From Chryseobacterium carnipullorum (GTDB lineage: Bacteria > Bacteroidota > Bacteroidia > Flavobacteriales > Weeksellaceae): DNA of 64,000 bases. The notes beneath the pieces are model-generated. The model had not been told where the DNA came from and searched no databases. It was given only the letters and a program-made list of their open reading frames with translations. The stretch is from contig NZ_FRCD01000022.1 in NCBI RefSeq assembly GCF_900142785.1, positions 1 to 64,000 of the forward strand, given 5' to 3'. Shown one piece after another: positions 53,392-62,519 of this stretch; position 1 is the stretch's first letter; each line of letters begins with the position of its first letter. Position numbers and translations under genes: made by a program.

Positions 53392-55932
53392 AAAAAGCTT
53401 GAGCTTATATGATAGAATCGAATACGATTTATTCCCTAATAAATATCTAGCTTAAAATCTTTGATTTTCTTGCGCCTTAAACTATCCATACAGCTTGAAA
53501 AACCTTGCTCCTTTGCGATGTTCCAACAAAGTAATAGGCACAAGTTTTATGATAATAGAAATTTCATTAACGCAAAGGTTTACTATCATAATGCATAGAA
53601 TAGGAGGCAAAGAGGAAATCAATCCATGATTGATTCGATGAAGCGATCGTTTTATCTGTCCGCTTCATCAGCGGAGCATCCGCCATCTTTGCTTCCCTAA
53701 AATCTTCAGTGCTTATAAAAACTTTGCGTTAAAAAAAACTTGAGCTTATATGATAGAATCGAATACGATTTATTCCCTAATAAATACCTAGCTGAAAATC
53801 TTTGATTTTCTTGCGCCTTAAACTATCCATACAGCTTGAAAAACCTTGCGTCTTTGCGATGTTCCAACAAAGTAATAGGCACAAGCTTTATGATAATAGA
53901 AATTTCATTAACGCAAAGGTTTACTATAATCATGCATAGAGTAGGAGGCAAAGAAGAAATCAATCCTTGATTGATTTGATGAAGCGAACGTTTTATCTGT
54001 CCGCTTCATCAGCGGAGCATCCGCCATCTTTGCTTCCCTAAAATCTTCAGTGTCTTATAAAAACTTTGCGTTAAAAAAAGCTTGAGCTTATATGATAGAA
54101 TCGAATACGATTTATTCCTTAATAAATACCTAGCTGAAAATCTTTGATTTTCTTGCGCCTTAAACTATCCATACAGCTTGAAAAACCTTGCGCCTTTGCG
54201 ATGTTCCAACAAAGTAATAGGCACAAGTTTTATGATAATAGAAATTTCATTAACGCAAAGGTTTACTTATCATGATGCATAGAGTAGGAGGCAAAGAAGG
54301 AATCGATCCTTGATTGATTTGATGAAGCGATCGTTTTATCCGTCCGCTTCATCAGCGGAGCATCCGCCATCTCTGCTTCCCTAAAATCTTCAGTGTCTTA
54401 TAAAAACTTTGCGTTAAAAAAAGCTTGAGCTTATATGATAGAATCGAATACGATTTATTCCTTAATAAATACCTAGCTGAAAATCTTTGATTTTCTTCCA
54501 CCTTAAACTATCCATACAGCTTGAAAAACCTTGCGTCTTTGCGATATTCCAACAAAGTAATAGGCACAAGTTTTATTATAATAGAAATTTCATTAACGCA
54601 AAGGTTTACTATCATAATGCATAGAATAGGAGGCAAAGAGGAAATCAATCCATGATTGATTTGATGAAGCGATCGTTTTATCCGTCCGCTTCATCAGCGG
54701 AGCATCCGCCACCTTTGCTTCCCTAAAATCTTCAGTGTCTTATAAGAACTTTGCGTTAAAAAAAGCTTGAGCTTATATGATAGAATCGAATACGATTTAT
54801 TCCTTAATAAATACCTAGCTGAAAATCTTTGATTTTCTTGCGCCTTAAATATCTATACAGCTTGAAAAACCTTGCGCCTTTGCGATGTTCCAACAAAGTA
54901 ATAGGCACAAGTTTTATGATAATAGAAATTTCATTAACGCAAAGGTTGACTATAATCATGCATAGAGTAGGAGGCAAAGAAGGAATCAATCCTTGATTGA
55001 TTAGATGAAGCGATCGTTTTATCCGTCCGCTTCGTCAGCGGAGCATCCGCCATCTTTGCTTCCCTAAAATCTTCAGTGCTTATAAAAACTTTGCGTTAAA
55101 AAAAACTTGAGCTTATATGATAGAATCGAATACGATTTATTCCCTAATAAATACCTAGCTGAAAATCTTTGATTTTCTTGCGCCTTAAACTATCCATACA
55201 GCTTGAAAAACCTTGCGTCTTTGCGATATTCCAACAAAGTAATAGGCACAAGTTTTATGATAATAGAAATTTCATTAACGCAAAGGTTTACTATAATCAT
55301 GCATAGAGTAGGAGGCAAAGAAGAAATCAATCCTTGATTGATTTGATGAAGCGATCGTTTTATCCGTCCGCTTCATCAGCGGAGCATCCGCCACCTTTGC
55401 TTCCCTAAAATCATCAGGATCTTAAAAAAACTTTGCGTTAAAAAAAGCTTGAGCTTATATGATAGAATCGAATACGATATATTCCTTAATAAATACCTAG
55501 TTGAAAATCTTTGATTTTCTTGCGCCTTAAACTATCTATACAGCTTGAAAAACCTTGCGTCTTTGCGATGTTCCAACAAAGTAATAGGCACAAGTTTTAT
55601 GATAATAGAAATTTCATTAACGCAAAGGTTTACTATCATAATGCATAGAATAGGAGGCAAAGAGGAAATCAATCCTTGATTGATTAGATGAAGCGATCGT
55701 TTTATCCGTCCGCTTCATCAGCGGAGCATCCGCCATCTTTGCTTCCCTAAAATCTTCAGTGTCTTATAAAACCTTTGCGTTAAAAAAAGCTTGAGCTTAT
55801 ATGATAGAATCGAATACGATTTATTCCTTAATAAATACCTAGCTTAAAATCTTTGATTTTCTTGCGCCTTAAACTATCCATACAGCTTGAAAAACCTTGC
55901 GCCTTTGCGATATTCCAACAAAGCAATAGGCA
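53225..55932 (+). repeat. tandem repeat array 2 (eight 341-343-bp units)
   Basis: The unit start ttaacgcaaagg recurs at 53225, 53567, 53908, 54250, 54593, 54934, 55275 and 55617. Units are nearly identical; variation is concentrated in short loops (ccttg or ccatg between aatcaat and attgatt) and single bases. Each has a structured first half and an AT-rich second half with gaaaatctttgattttc and aatcgaatacgatt hairpins. The last unit ends at about 55932 in cgatattccaac. No ORF spans the units, so the array is non-coding. It follows the paralog of the gene preceding array 1. Confidence 0.95.
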
Positions 55933-55964
55933 TACGTTTATCAGACTGTTAAAGTTCTGGAATG

Positions 55965-56951
55965 TTAATGAAATTCCCGCTTTTCTAATGCGCCTTCCCG
56001 ATACGTTTCAGTATAGATCAATGGTCCTTTCTTTCGGGTATTCAGCAGAGGTTCCCCTGTTTTTTCATTATATTGTTGCAGTAATTTGTAAAATTTCCAT
56101 GTTCCAGTGGGTAAACCTTTTTTATATTCTGCTTCCAGATACGTATACGAATCGGTAAATTCCGGATATTTTTGTGCATCCAGAGATCCGTTGGGTTGGG
56201 TTTCGATCCATTTTCCTTCTTTATGATGATTTTTCACCAGACCTTGTTCTTCATCATTTTTAAAGGAACCATCCTTATCAAAGTATCGGGCAAATTTTCC
56301 TGAGGGCAGAATCTGGTATTTTTTTAATGGTTTTAATTGAAAAGGATTTTCAGTCAGCTCATAATCCTGCAGAGCAATGATCTTATTTTCATCAATATTG
56401 AATAGAGTATAGTTGGCAAATCCCATTTCTCCCTGATGGTTAAGATAGATTCTCTTCATATCGATCAGCTTACCGTCTCTCGTTGAAACCAAATATATTT
56501 TTTCGATAAACGGTTCGGCATAACGTACGGTATTATAGACCGCCATAAAGTACACTGAATAGTCTCCGTAACACAGAAAGCGAGAGGCTGTTTTAATAGG
56601 ATCATTTTTTTCATTGACACTCGTGCTGAAGGGCAGAAGAACATCGTACGCTTCAGGAAGCCATACAAGATCTTTCCGGATTAATTTTTCAAATTGTAAT
56701 CCATGGATTTCCTTTAATTTATTTTCATCCTGTATCGCAGACAGAACGGAGTCAACGGTTTTTCGTTTTAAAAGATCTGAATACCCGAATGGCAGACTGA
56801 TACAATCTGCTTTATTGGTGTTAAATAAAACTGATCCTTTATCCGTTGAATGGGGTTCTTTATTGGTTACCTTATTTTCTTTCTGCGCCTTACTGTAGCA
56901 GGAAAAAAGGAAAAACAAAAGGGTGAAGCAAGCGATAGTAATTTTAGGCAT
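55965..56951 (-). CDS. lipoprotein, candidate immunity protein of the M15 effector
   Basis: 328 residues from ATG 56951; the longer frame to 57188 merely overlaps the upstream gene. Lipobox LLFFLFSCYSKA. The mature part is mixed, with MORN-like strands near the end (NHHKEGKWIETQPNGSL, KKGLPTGTWKFYKLLQQY). Its start overlaps the stop of the M15-type effector gene by 8 bp, so translation is coupled. An envelope-anchored protein tightly coupled to a peptidoglycan-cleaving protein fits an immunity role; that is inference. Confidence 0.6.
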   Translation of the reverse strand: MPKITIACFTLLFFLFSCYSKAQKENKVTNKEPHSTDKGSVLFNTNKADCISLPFGYSDLLKRKTVDSVLSAIQDENKLKEIHGLQFEKLIRKDLVWLPEAYDVLLPFSTSVNEKNDPIKTASRFLCYGDYSVYFMAVYNTVRYAEPFIEKIYLVSTRDGKLIDMKRIYLNHQGEMGFANYTLFNIDENKIIALQDYELTENPFQLKPLKKYQILPSGKFARYFDKDGSFKNDEEQGLVKNHHKEGKWIETQPNGSLDAQKYPEFTDSYTYLEAEYKKGLPTGTWKFYKLLQQYNEKTGEPLLNTRKKGPLIYTETYREGALEKREFH

Positions 56952-58533
56952 AGATATCTGATATTGGGGTGAAACCGTGAACATGCAAATGATTATTATG
57001 TCTCGGAGTGGCGGTATGGGTGGTGTGAGGTAATCTTGTACTCGCATTGTCTTCCGCACTGGTATTGGAAGTATTGGAAAAATTCTCTGATCGCCCGGAT
57101 TCGAATCCAAACTCAAAAAGAATATTCCGGAGAATAACCTGATTGTCATAATCAAAATTGGCAGCCGTAAGGATGGTATTAACTCCATTTTGCAGAGTCG
57201 TCAATAAATTCAAGTCTCCCGCTTCTCCGTTCACATGTTCTGCACTGGGATAGCACGAAGCATCAGAATAAGAAAAGCCCTGAGATACGATATAATGATC
57301 GTGCCCTTCCTGTCTGAACTGAGCCAATGCCCCTAAGAAACCGGCAAATAAATCCGGCTGAATGCTTCTTCTTCGCGTATGCTGAAATCCATACCGGATG
57401 ACCACTCCGTTTTGATTGTAATGGAAAGCCTCAAAAATCTGTGGCCCTACGCCCTGGTTTCCTAAAATATCCATATTCACCAAATCTACACTGTCTGTTT
57501 GATTGGCGTACCATTTATCGGTTGCGCCATCACCGAGGGTTCCGTTAGAATATACCAATAACTGATGGGCATCGATCTGTTCTCCGGCAGCCCTGTTTGC
57601 GGTGAAATCTATTGTTTCCAAAAGATTTCCTCTTTGGGCCAGCGGTGGAACTGTATTGACTCTTCTTTTTCTGGTAACACTTTCCTTCGTTCTGGCACAG
57701 ATCCTGTGCTCATTATCGTTTTGGTCGTAATAAAAAAAGATCACCTCTGTAGAATGGGTATTGCGAACTTTCTGAATCCTTCTTCTTCTTTCTGGATTTG
57801 GAGTAATCACCCGTAAAGTATTGTAGGTATTACTGCCATGATAAATGGTATATATATTTTTATTGACCACTCTGAATCTCCCCCGGTCATCATTTAAGAA
57901 AATACCCGCTCCATTGACTTCTTCCTGCCCATCTCCATACGCACAGGGATTATTGTCTGTTCTTTCTACCGCTACTTCCAGATTAATAGTTTGATCTCCC
58001 AGTCTTCTGGTCCAGTCATCAAAAGTAGCTCTTCCATCGGGCCTTAGTTGAAGTTTAATGATTGCCTTATTGATATGATCATTTACATTCGTGTAATGAT
58101 CATGTCTGCCATTTCTGTTGTTAAGGGCATCAAGATTTCCTACCCGTACAGTAAATAACCTCTGTGCCTCATACCGGTCAGGGGATACAAAACGCATTAA
58201 CTGTAAGGTATCGGTATTGTCTGTCATGGTATTGGCTGAAGGTCTTATCACCGCATCGATACTCAAGTCGGTCATATTGCTGGTCTCTATGACCAGATAC
58301 ACCGTTTTTCCCAATATGGAATCGTAGGGAATATTTTGATTCTGATCATCTTGCTGCACATGAGCAGAATCAATTTTCGTGAAATTGACTCTTGTCCCAT
58401 TGTCTGTTGTGGTTTTTTTGGCAAAATAAACCTCAGTAATACGCTGCAATGAATTGTCGGGAGTATCCGGAGCCACTGGGCCGTTTAAAGTTTGGGTTTG
58501 CCCGGAATCTGTTATTGTAATACGTGTCGCCAT
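56944..58533 (-). CDS. M15-type zinc peptidase, putative secreted effector
   Basis: 529 residues, no signal peptide. The N-terminal ~140 residues contain ITEVYFAKKTT and an Ig-like stretch, resembling the N terminus of the lysozyme-like protein at 60342-61844. The C-terminal domain has the M15 (D-Ala-D-Ala carboxypeptidase/endopeptidase) signature S-x-x-H-x-x-G-x-A-x-D as Ser430, His433, Gly436, Ala438, Asp440 and a closing H-L-H-V-H (515-519) for the third zinc ligand. Likely cleaves peptidoglycan peptides. Lack of a Sec signal together with a partner lipoprotein downstream suggests export by a dedicated secretion machine. Confidence 0.7.
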   Translation of the reverse strand: MATRITITDSGQTQTLNGPVAPDTPDNSLQRITEVYFAKKTTTDNGTRVNFTKIDSAHVQQDDQNQNIPYDSILGKTVYLVIETSNMTDLSIDAVIRPSANTMTDNTDTLQLMRFVSPDRYEAQRLFTVRVGNLDALNNRNGRHDHYTNVNDHINKAIIKLQLRPDGRATFDDWTRRLGDQTINLEVAVERTDNNPCAYGDGQEEVNGAGIFLNDDRGRFRVVNKNIYTIYHGSNTYNTLRVITPNPERRRRIQKVRNTHSTEVIFFYYDQNDNEHRICARTKESVTRKRRVNTVPPLAQRGNLLETIDFTANRAAGEQIDAHQLLVYSNGTLGDGATDKWYANQTDSVDLVNMDILGNQGVGPQIFEAFHYNQNGVVIRYGFQHTRRRSIQPDLFAGFLGALAQFRQEGHDHYIVSQGFSYSDASCYPSAEHVNGEAGDLNLLTTLQNGVNTILTAANFDYDNQVILRNILFEFGFESGRSENFSNTSNTSAEDNASTRLPHTTHTATPRHNNHLHVHGFTPISDIYA

Positions 58534-58652
58534 ATTATTTTTCTTTTTTTATACGGGAGTTTTTGCTATTTCCTGACGGGAATTATCTGAGGTTTTATTA
58601 GGTAGAGCTCAGACATCCGCTGCTCGTGCAGTTCTTCAATTCATCTTATTTT

Positions 58653-59522
58653 TTATAGTTCTTCATCGCTTATTTCTTTGATATGATAGATGATTTTCTT
58701 TTGGTAGTTTTCTCCCAGGGAAAATTCTATCGTAAGTTTATGCTCCAAAACTTCTTTGGTTTTAAAATCCAGTAAAATCTGCCCTTTATATTTGTCCAGC
58801 TTCGGAACGTCTGTTTCATGATGATAAGCAATTTCCTTTCTTTTCATTTCCCCATAAAACATTTCCCAGTTTTTATCTGAAGGAATATGACCATTATACT
58901 GTAAGAGCATTAATTCATCATCACAACGCATGTCCTCCGGCTGTACCCGCTCTTCTATATCTATTACCGTATTGGCCATAAAATTGCGGTAGCGTACGGT
59001 ATACTTTGTTGTATTTTCACGGTCATACCTTCCGTAAAATTGATGGACGATCATTCCAAAATGATTATTTTTTAAAAAATCCTGGCCCACTAAATGTTCC
59101 TTTTGGTAAAATTCTTTTAAAAATTGATACGTATCCTCTGCCTGTTTTCCCACATAGGATCTGGAGAGTTTTTCTACCGTTTTTTCTACTTTATTCTGAA
59201 GAACTGATAATTCCTCTACGCTTTTTAATTTTCCATATTCGTCCGTTATAAGCACTACCTCATCATTGATTTCTGCAATTCTGGCTAAAAAATCTTTTTC
59301 AGAAAGTGAGAGTTCCTTATCTCTGTGCACTCTGTCGAAAATTTCGATATGGTATTCAAATCTTTCTTTTTCTAAAAGCTTCAGCGTAACATGAAAATTT
59401 TTGTTGAGCTCGCTTCTGTGCGTTTGTCCGTTGATGGTGGTATATTCATTATAGGAATATCGATAAAATTTCTTTCCTTCGGTAAGGTTCAATTTAATAT
59501 TGATGGGAAATACGGGCTCCAT
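58653..59522 (-). CDS. conserved cytosolic protein of effector island, unknown
   Basis: 289 residues, soluble, no signal: FPINIKLNLTEGKKFYRYSY, a charged beta/alpha body, NTTKYTVRYRNFMANTVIDI, and LLDFKTKEVLEHKLTIEF near the C terminus. It precedes the M15 effector gene (119-bp gap) on the same strand. A chaperone or loading role for the effector would fit its position and lack of signal, but nothing in the sequence proves it. Confidence 0.55.
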   Translation of the reverse strand: MEPVFPINIKLNLTEGKKFYRYSYNEYTTINGQTHRSELNKNFHVTLKLLEKERFEYHIEIFDRVHRDKELSLSEKDFLARIAEINDEVVLITDEYGKLKSVEELSVLQNKVEKTVEKLSRSYVGKQAEDTYQFLKEFYQKEHLVGQDFLKNNHFGMIVHQFYGRYDRENTTKYTVRYRNFMANTVIDIEERVQPEDMRCDDELMLLQYNGHIPSDKNWEMFYGEMKRKEIAYHHETDVPKLDKYKGQILLDFKTKEVLEHKLTIEFSLGENYQKKIIYHIKEISDEEL

Positions 59523-59571
59523 AATTTTTTACTCATTTTACAATTTGCTGATGCCAATTAAACCATTATTT

Positions 59572-59730
59572 TTACTTAAAAACCACTTTCCCGCCAGAGG
59601 AAACCCACTGGTTTTTTTTGTTCCATGATCCGTCACAATCCTGTTGCATCTGTTGAACTATTTTTGCTTTTTTCCTTTTAAAAAGTTTTAATTTAACATC
59701 TATGAGAAACATTGGTCTATAATTTTTCAT
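59572..59730 (-). CDS. 52-residue basic protein in effector island
   Basis: MKNYRPMFLIDVKLKLFKRK then KAKIVQQMQQDCDGSWNKKN and a tail KVVFK. The start P-M-F-L-I-D-V-K-L-K-L loosely resembles the start of the 289-residue protein (VFPINIKLNL). Starts 15 bp after the stop of the 203-residue lipoprotein, so it belongs to the same transcript. Function unknown. Confidence 0.5.
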   Translation of the reverse strand: MKNYRPMFLIDVKLKLFKRKKAKIVQQMQQDCDGSWNKKNQWVSSGGKVVFK

Positions 59731-59745
59731 TCATTTACCACCTTA

Positions 59746-60357
59746 CTATTGCCATTTAAATTTGGCATTGATTTTCTTTTTCTCCAAACATTCTTTCACA
59801 CTATACTTTGAGGGGCATAAAAAACAATTTTTATCAGAATTTATAAAATACTTATTCAAGCTAATCTCCCGATCATCATACAAAATATGACTGCCTTCTT
59901 TTTCACATATTGAAGTTGCAGGATAATCTACATAGTCATCTTTGGCAATTTTATGATGATTAACTGAAGAACTGATCTTGCTTGTTTTAGTAATTGCAAT
60001 ATTGTTTTTATTTTTTCCAATCCGGAAAATGTATGAATCTGAATTATAGAGACTGTTGTATTTGATTACCAAACCGTCTTTCGATTGATCAGATAAAAGC
60101 TCATAATCCTCTTGAAGAATGTTCTTATCATTAATATTATTTAGAGAAACAGGTATTTTGAAGGTGAAATTTCTGTCATTTACTTTCATCTTTTTTAAAG
60201 TGTAACAGCTGTCACATTTAAAATCAGTAGCCTGATTGATAGACCCTACTTTTTTCTTATTCTGTAAAACCGGAATATCATTATTCAATGGTACACTCTG
60301 GCAGCTTTGCAGAGAATAAAAAAGCAAGAAAAACAGGTATATTATTTGTTTACGCAT
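59746..60357 (-). CDS. lipoprotein, candidate immunity protein of the GH19-like effector
   Basis: 203 residues. Lipobox LLFYSLQSCQSV. The mature domain has several Cys (DFKCDSCYTLKK, TSICEKEG, NCFLCPSKYSVKECLEKK), suggesting disulfides in the periplasm. Its ATG lies 16 bp inside the 3' end of the lysozyme-like effector gene, so the two are translationally coupled. This is the expected position for the immunity protein; family not recognised. Confidence 0.6.
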   Translation of the reverse strand: MRKQIIYLFFLLFYSLQSCQSVPLNNDIPVLQNKKKVGSINQATDFKCDSCYTLKKMKVNDRNFTFKIPVSLNNINDKNILQEDYELLSDQSKDGLVIKYNSLYNSDSYIFRIGKNKNNIAITKTSKISSSVNHHKIAKDDYVDYPATSICEKEGSHILYDDREISLNKYFINSDKNCFLCPSKYSVKECLEKKKINAKFKWQ

Positions 60358-61844
60358 TCTGTATCATATTTAAAAAATTCTCTGGTCCATTTGGTATAAC
60401 TCTTTCTTTCAGCGATATTAGTTTGTCCGCCATTAATAGCTGTTGTTACTTTTTCAACATTTGAATCCTCCAATCCCTCATCCATGGCATTAATAGTAGC
60501 GGTTTTATAAATAGTAGAATACCAGCCGGCAGAATTAAAAGCATGGAATAAATTTTCAGAAATGTTTTTAGCATACGTTTTCAATCCTTCATAAAAGGCT
60601 GCATCGAGACCTTTTTCCTGAGCTTTAGGCCTGTTTTTCACACACTCGCCAACGCTTTCATAACCCGATCTGAATTTCATATAAGTTTCTGAATGGGTAG
60701 TACTATTGACATAGTCATAATAGGCCAGATAATTATAGTCATGGGTTATTTGTTTCATCCCTCTCCCCTGAAAATCGACACCGCCTTTATAGTTATCCGG
60801 TACGGAGTCTCTACTTTCAAAAGTATAGGTAAAGCTTATGGTCTCCAGATACATTTGACCTATAAAATGTATTTTTCTTTTACATGTTTTAATTTTGAAC
60901 TTCTTAAACATCGTGTTCATTTCATCGGTAAATAATTTTATTTTATCTCTGTTTTCAGAGATCTTTCCGCTGGTAATACCGATGGCAATTATTTTTTCTT
61001 TGCCACTAGTAAAAAATGAATCTCTTTTTGACTTGTAATTTTGTTTATCTCTCAAATGATAAATTAAGTCTATCATCTCATCAACGGTGATATCTCTGTT
61101 GCAATAACAAGGAGTTCCTGTAATCTCAAACCGTTCGCTATCTTTATTTAAAAACTCACGCGTCTCATCCGGAAATTTCACTTCATCTTCTGTTCCTGTT
61201 ACTTCAGCTTTGAAATATAAAAAAGCATTTACATTCTCTCTTTTACTAAACTTTTCTATCAATTTTTTCAGATCTGGGTCACTTTTGGGACGCAATGTTA
61301 TTTCTTTAGCGTATACTAAGGTTCCATTGATATTGAATTCAATTTTGCTTTTCTCTTCCTCCCCATCTAAAAACTTGACAGGGTTTTCATATACGTTTTC
61401 CGGATTTGTTAATTTATTTTCATGGATCTCAACAGAGAGTTTTCCACTGGTTCCCTGACATTCTGCTACAACCCATACTTTCTTTTTAATGATTGTTTTA
61501 TCGATTCTTTCATAATCAAAAACGGGCTTTCCATCTTTCATTTCCTGTACTTCTTCTTCCCAGGTAATTTTCACCGATTCTTTTGCCTTTAATTGTACAG
61601 AATCTTCTTTATCTGCCTTAAGGTTCCTTCTTCCTTTTTTTTCATACTTCTTTTTGACGTCAGATACCTTACCTCCGCTTTTTACGGTATATGTTTCTTC
61701 CTTTGTTTCCCAAATCATTTTAGGAACCTGCTTCGCAAAATATATTTTCACCACATTCACTTCATGATCCACCTGATGCGGCATATCATAAACCTTCTGA
61801 TTGGGATTGGCAGAATAATCATCTTTTTGTTGTTCTTCACTCAT
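60342..61844 (-). CDS. GH19-like lysozyme, putative secreted effector
   Basis: 500 residues, no signal peptide. The N-terminal region (about 1-220) contains VVKIYFAKQVP, matching the YFAK motif of the M15 effector, plus Ig-like strands. The C-terminal ~190 residues resemble GH19 chitinase/lysozyme-like domains: IHFIGQMYLETISFTYTFES with a candidate catalytic Glu334, and FQGRGMKQITHDYNYLAYYD (358-377), the G-R-G-x-x-Q-x-T...N-Y motif. Predicted to cleave peptidoglycan glycan chains. It is followed by an overlapping lipoprotein gene, the classical effector/immunity layout. Confidence 0.72.
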   Translation of the reverse strand: MSEEQQKDDYSANPNQKVYDMPHQVDHEVNVVKIYFAKQVPKMIWETKEETYTVKSGGKVSDVKKKYEKKGRRNLKADKEDSVQLKAKESVKITWEEEVQEMKDGKPVFDYERIDKTIIKKKVWVVAECQGTSGKLSVEIHENKLTNPENVYENPVKFLDGEEEKSKIEFNINGTLVYAKEITLRPKSDPDLKKLIEKFSKRENVNAFLYFKAEVTGTEDEVKFPDETREFLNKDSERFEITGTPCYCNRDITVDEMIDLIYHLRDKQNYKSKRDSFFTSGKEKIIAIGITSGKISENRDKIKLFTDEMNTMFKKFKIKTCKRKIHFIGQMYLETISFTYTFESRDSVPDNYKGGVDFQGRGMKQITHDYNYLAYYDYVNSTTHSETYMKFRSGYESVGECVKNRPKAQEKGLDAAFYEGLKTYAKNISENLFHAFNSAGWYSTIYKTATINAMDEGLEDSNVEKVTTAINGGQTNIAERKSYTKWTREFFKYDTECVNK

Positions 61845-61864
61845 GACGTTTTATTTTGAGCTCA

Positions 61865-62440
61865 TTATTGAAAATCACTTGACTTATTATATTTTGTTTT
61901 CAGGTCTTTACTGATTCTTAATCTTAATGTTGAAGGTAAATCTTTTAATGTACTATTTAGATTATCATTCAGCTTACATTTCCCATCTTCCCCGCAGTAG
62001 TATTTTATATGGTACAGATATTTTTTCTGGTTATACAAGATAATGTAGGAGACTTTTGTATCATTATCCCAATTCCCGCAATACGTAAAGGGGATGAAGA
62101 CAGCCTGATGCTTATTGATGTTATCATTAGATATATTGTTTGTTTTTAAATTGATTAAACCTGATTGTGCATAGGGGTAATTGTAAACTATACTGTCCCT
62201 GTAATTTTTATTTTCGAGAGCAGCGCTGATAATGGTTACCGCTCCGTCAAATCTGTTTTTTTCAGCGGTACAGGGATTAATGACTTTTACGGTAAGTGTA
62301 TTGGATACGGTTCCGTCTTTAAAATTTTTATGTACAGTCAATGAATCCGGATAATATACTTTCAGGCTGTCATGAACAGCCTTTTGCCCGCAAGCAGGAA
62401 CAAAGAAAAATAATATGAGACTAGTAACTAAGCTTTTCAT
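61865..62440 (-). CDS. lipoprotein of the effector island, unknown
   Basis: 191 residues. Lipobox LILFFFVPACGQKA, then a beta-rich domain (NTLTVKVINPCTAEKNRFDG, YLYHIKYYCGEDGKCKL) with paired Cys. It lies between the XAC2610-like lipoprotein and the GH19-like effector gene (20 bp before the latter). It could be an extra immunity protein or an unrelated envelope protein. Confidence 0.6.
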   Translation of the reverse strand: MKSLVTSLILFFFVPACGQKAVHDSLKVYYPDSLTVHKNFKDGTVSNTLTVKVINPCTAEKNRFDGAVTIISAALENKNYRDSIVYNYPYAQSGLINLKTNNISNDNINKHQAVFIPFTYCGNWDNDTKVSYIILYNQKKYLYHIKYYCGEDGKCKLNDNLNSTLKDLPSTLRLRISKDLKTKYNKSSDFQ

Positions 62441-62519
62441 TTTTGTATACTCAATAAGTAATTCACCATTTTTAGCCGTGCTGTTTTCTGTTTTTCATGA
62501 ACACTCAAAAGATATTGAT

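Noticed and set aside
53225..55932. Array as CRISPR or TIGR-type guide array
   Set aside because: Units are >330 bp and nearly identical throughout; no short unique spacers and no cas or tas-like genes.
53225..55932. Repeat units as tandem IS elements or MITEs
   Set aside because: Inverted ends (ttaacgcaaag/ctttgcgttaa) exist, but units are head-to-tail with a constant 166-175-bp second half and no target duplications, so transposition does not explain them.
55965..57188. Long frame (407 codons) for the island lipoprotein
   Set aside because: The first 79 codons overlap the M15 gene and destroy the lipoprotein signal that begins at ATG 56951.
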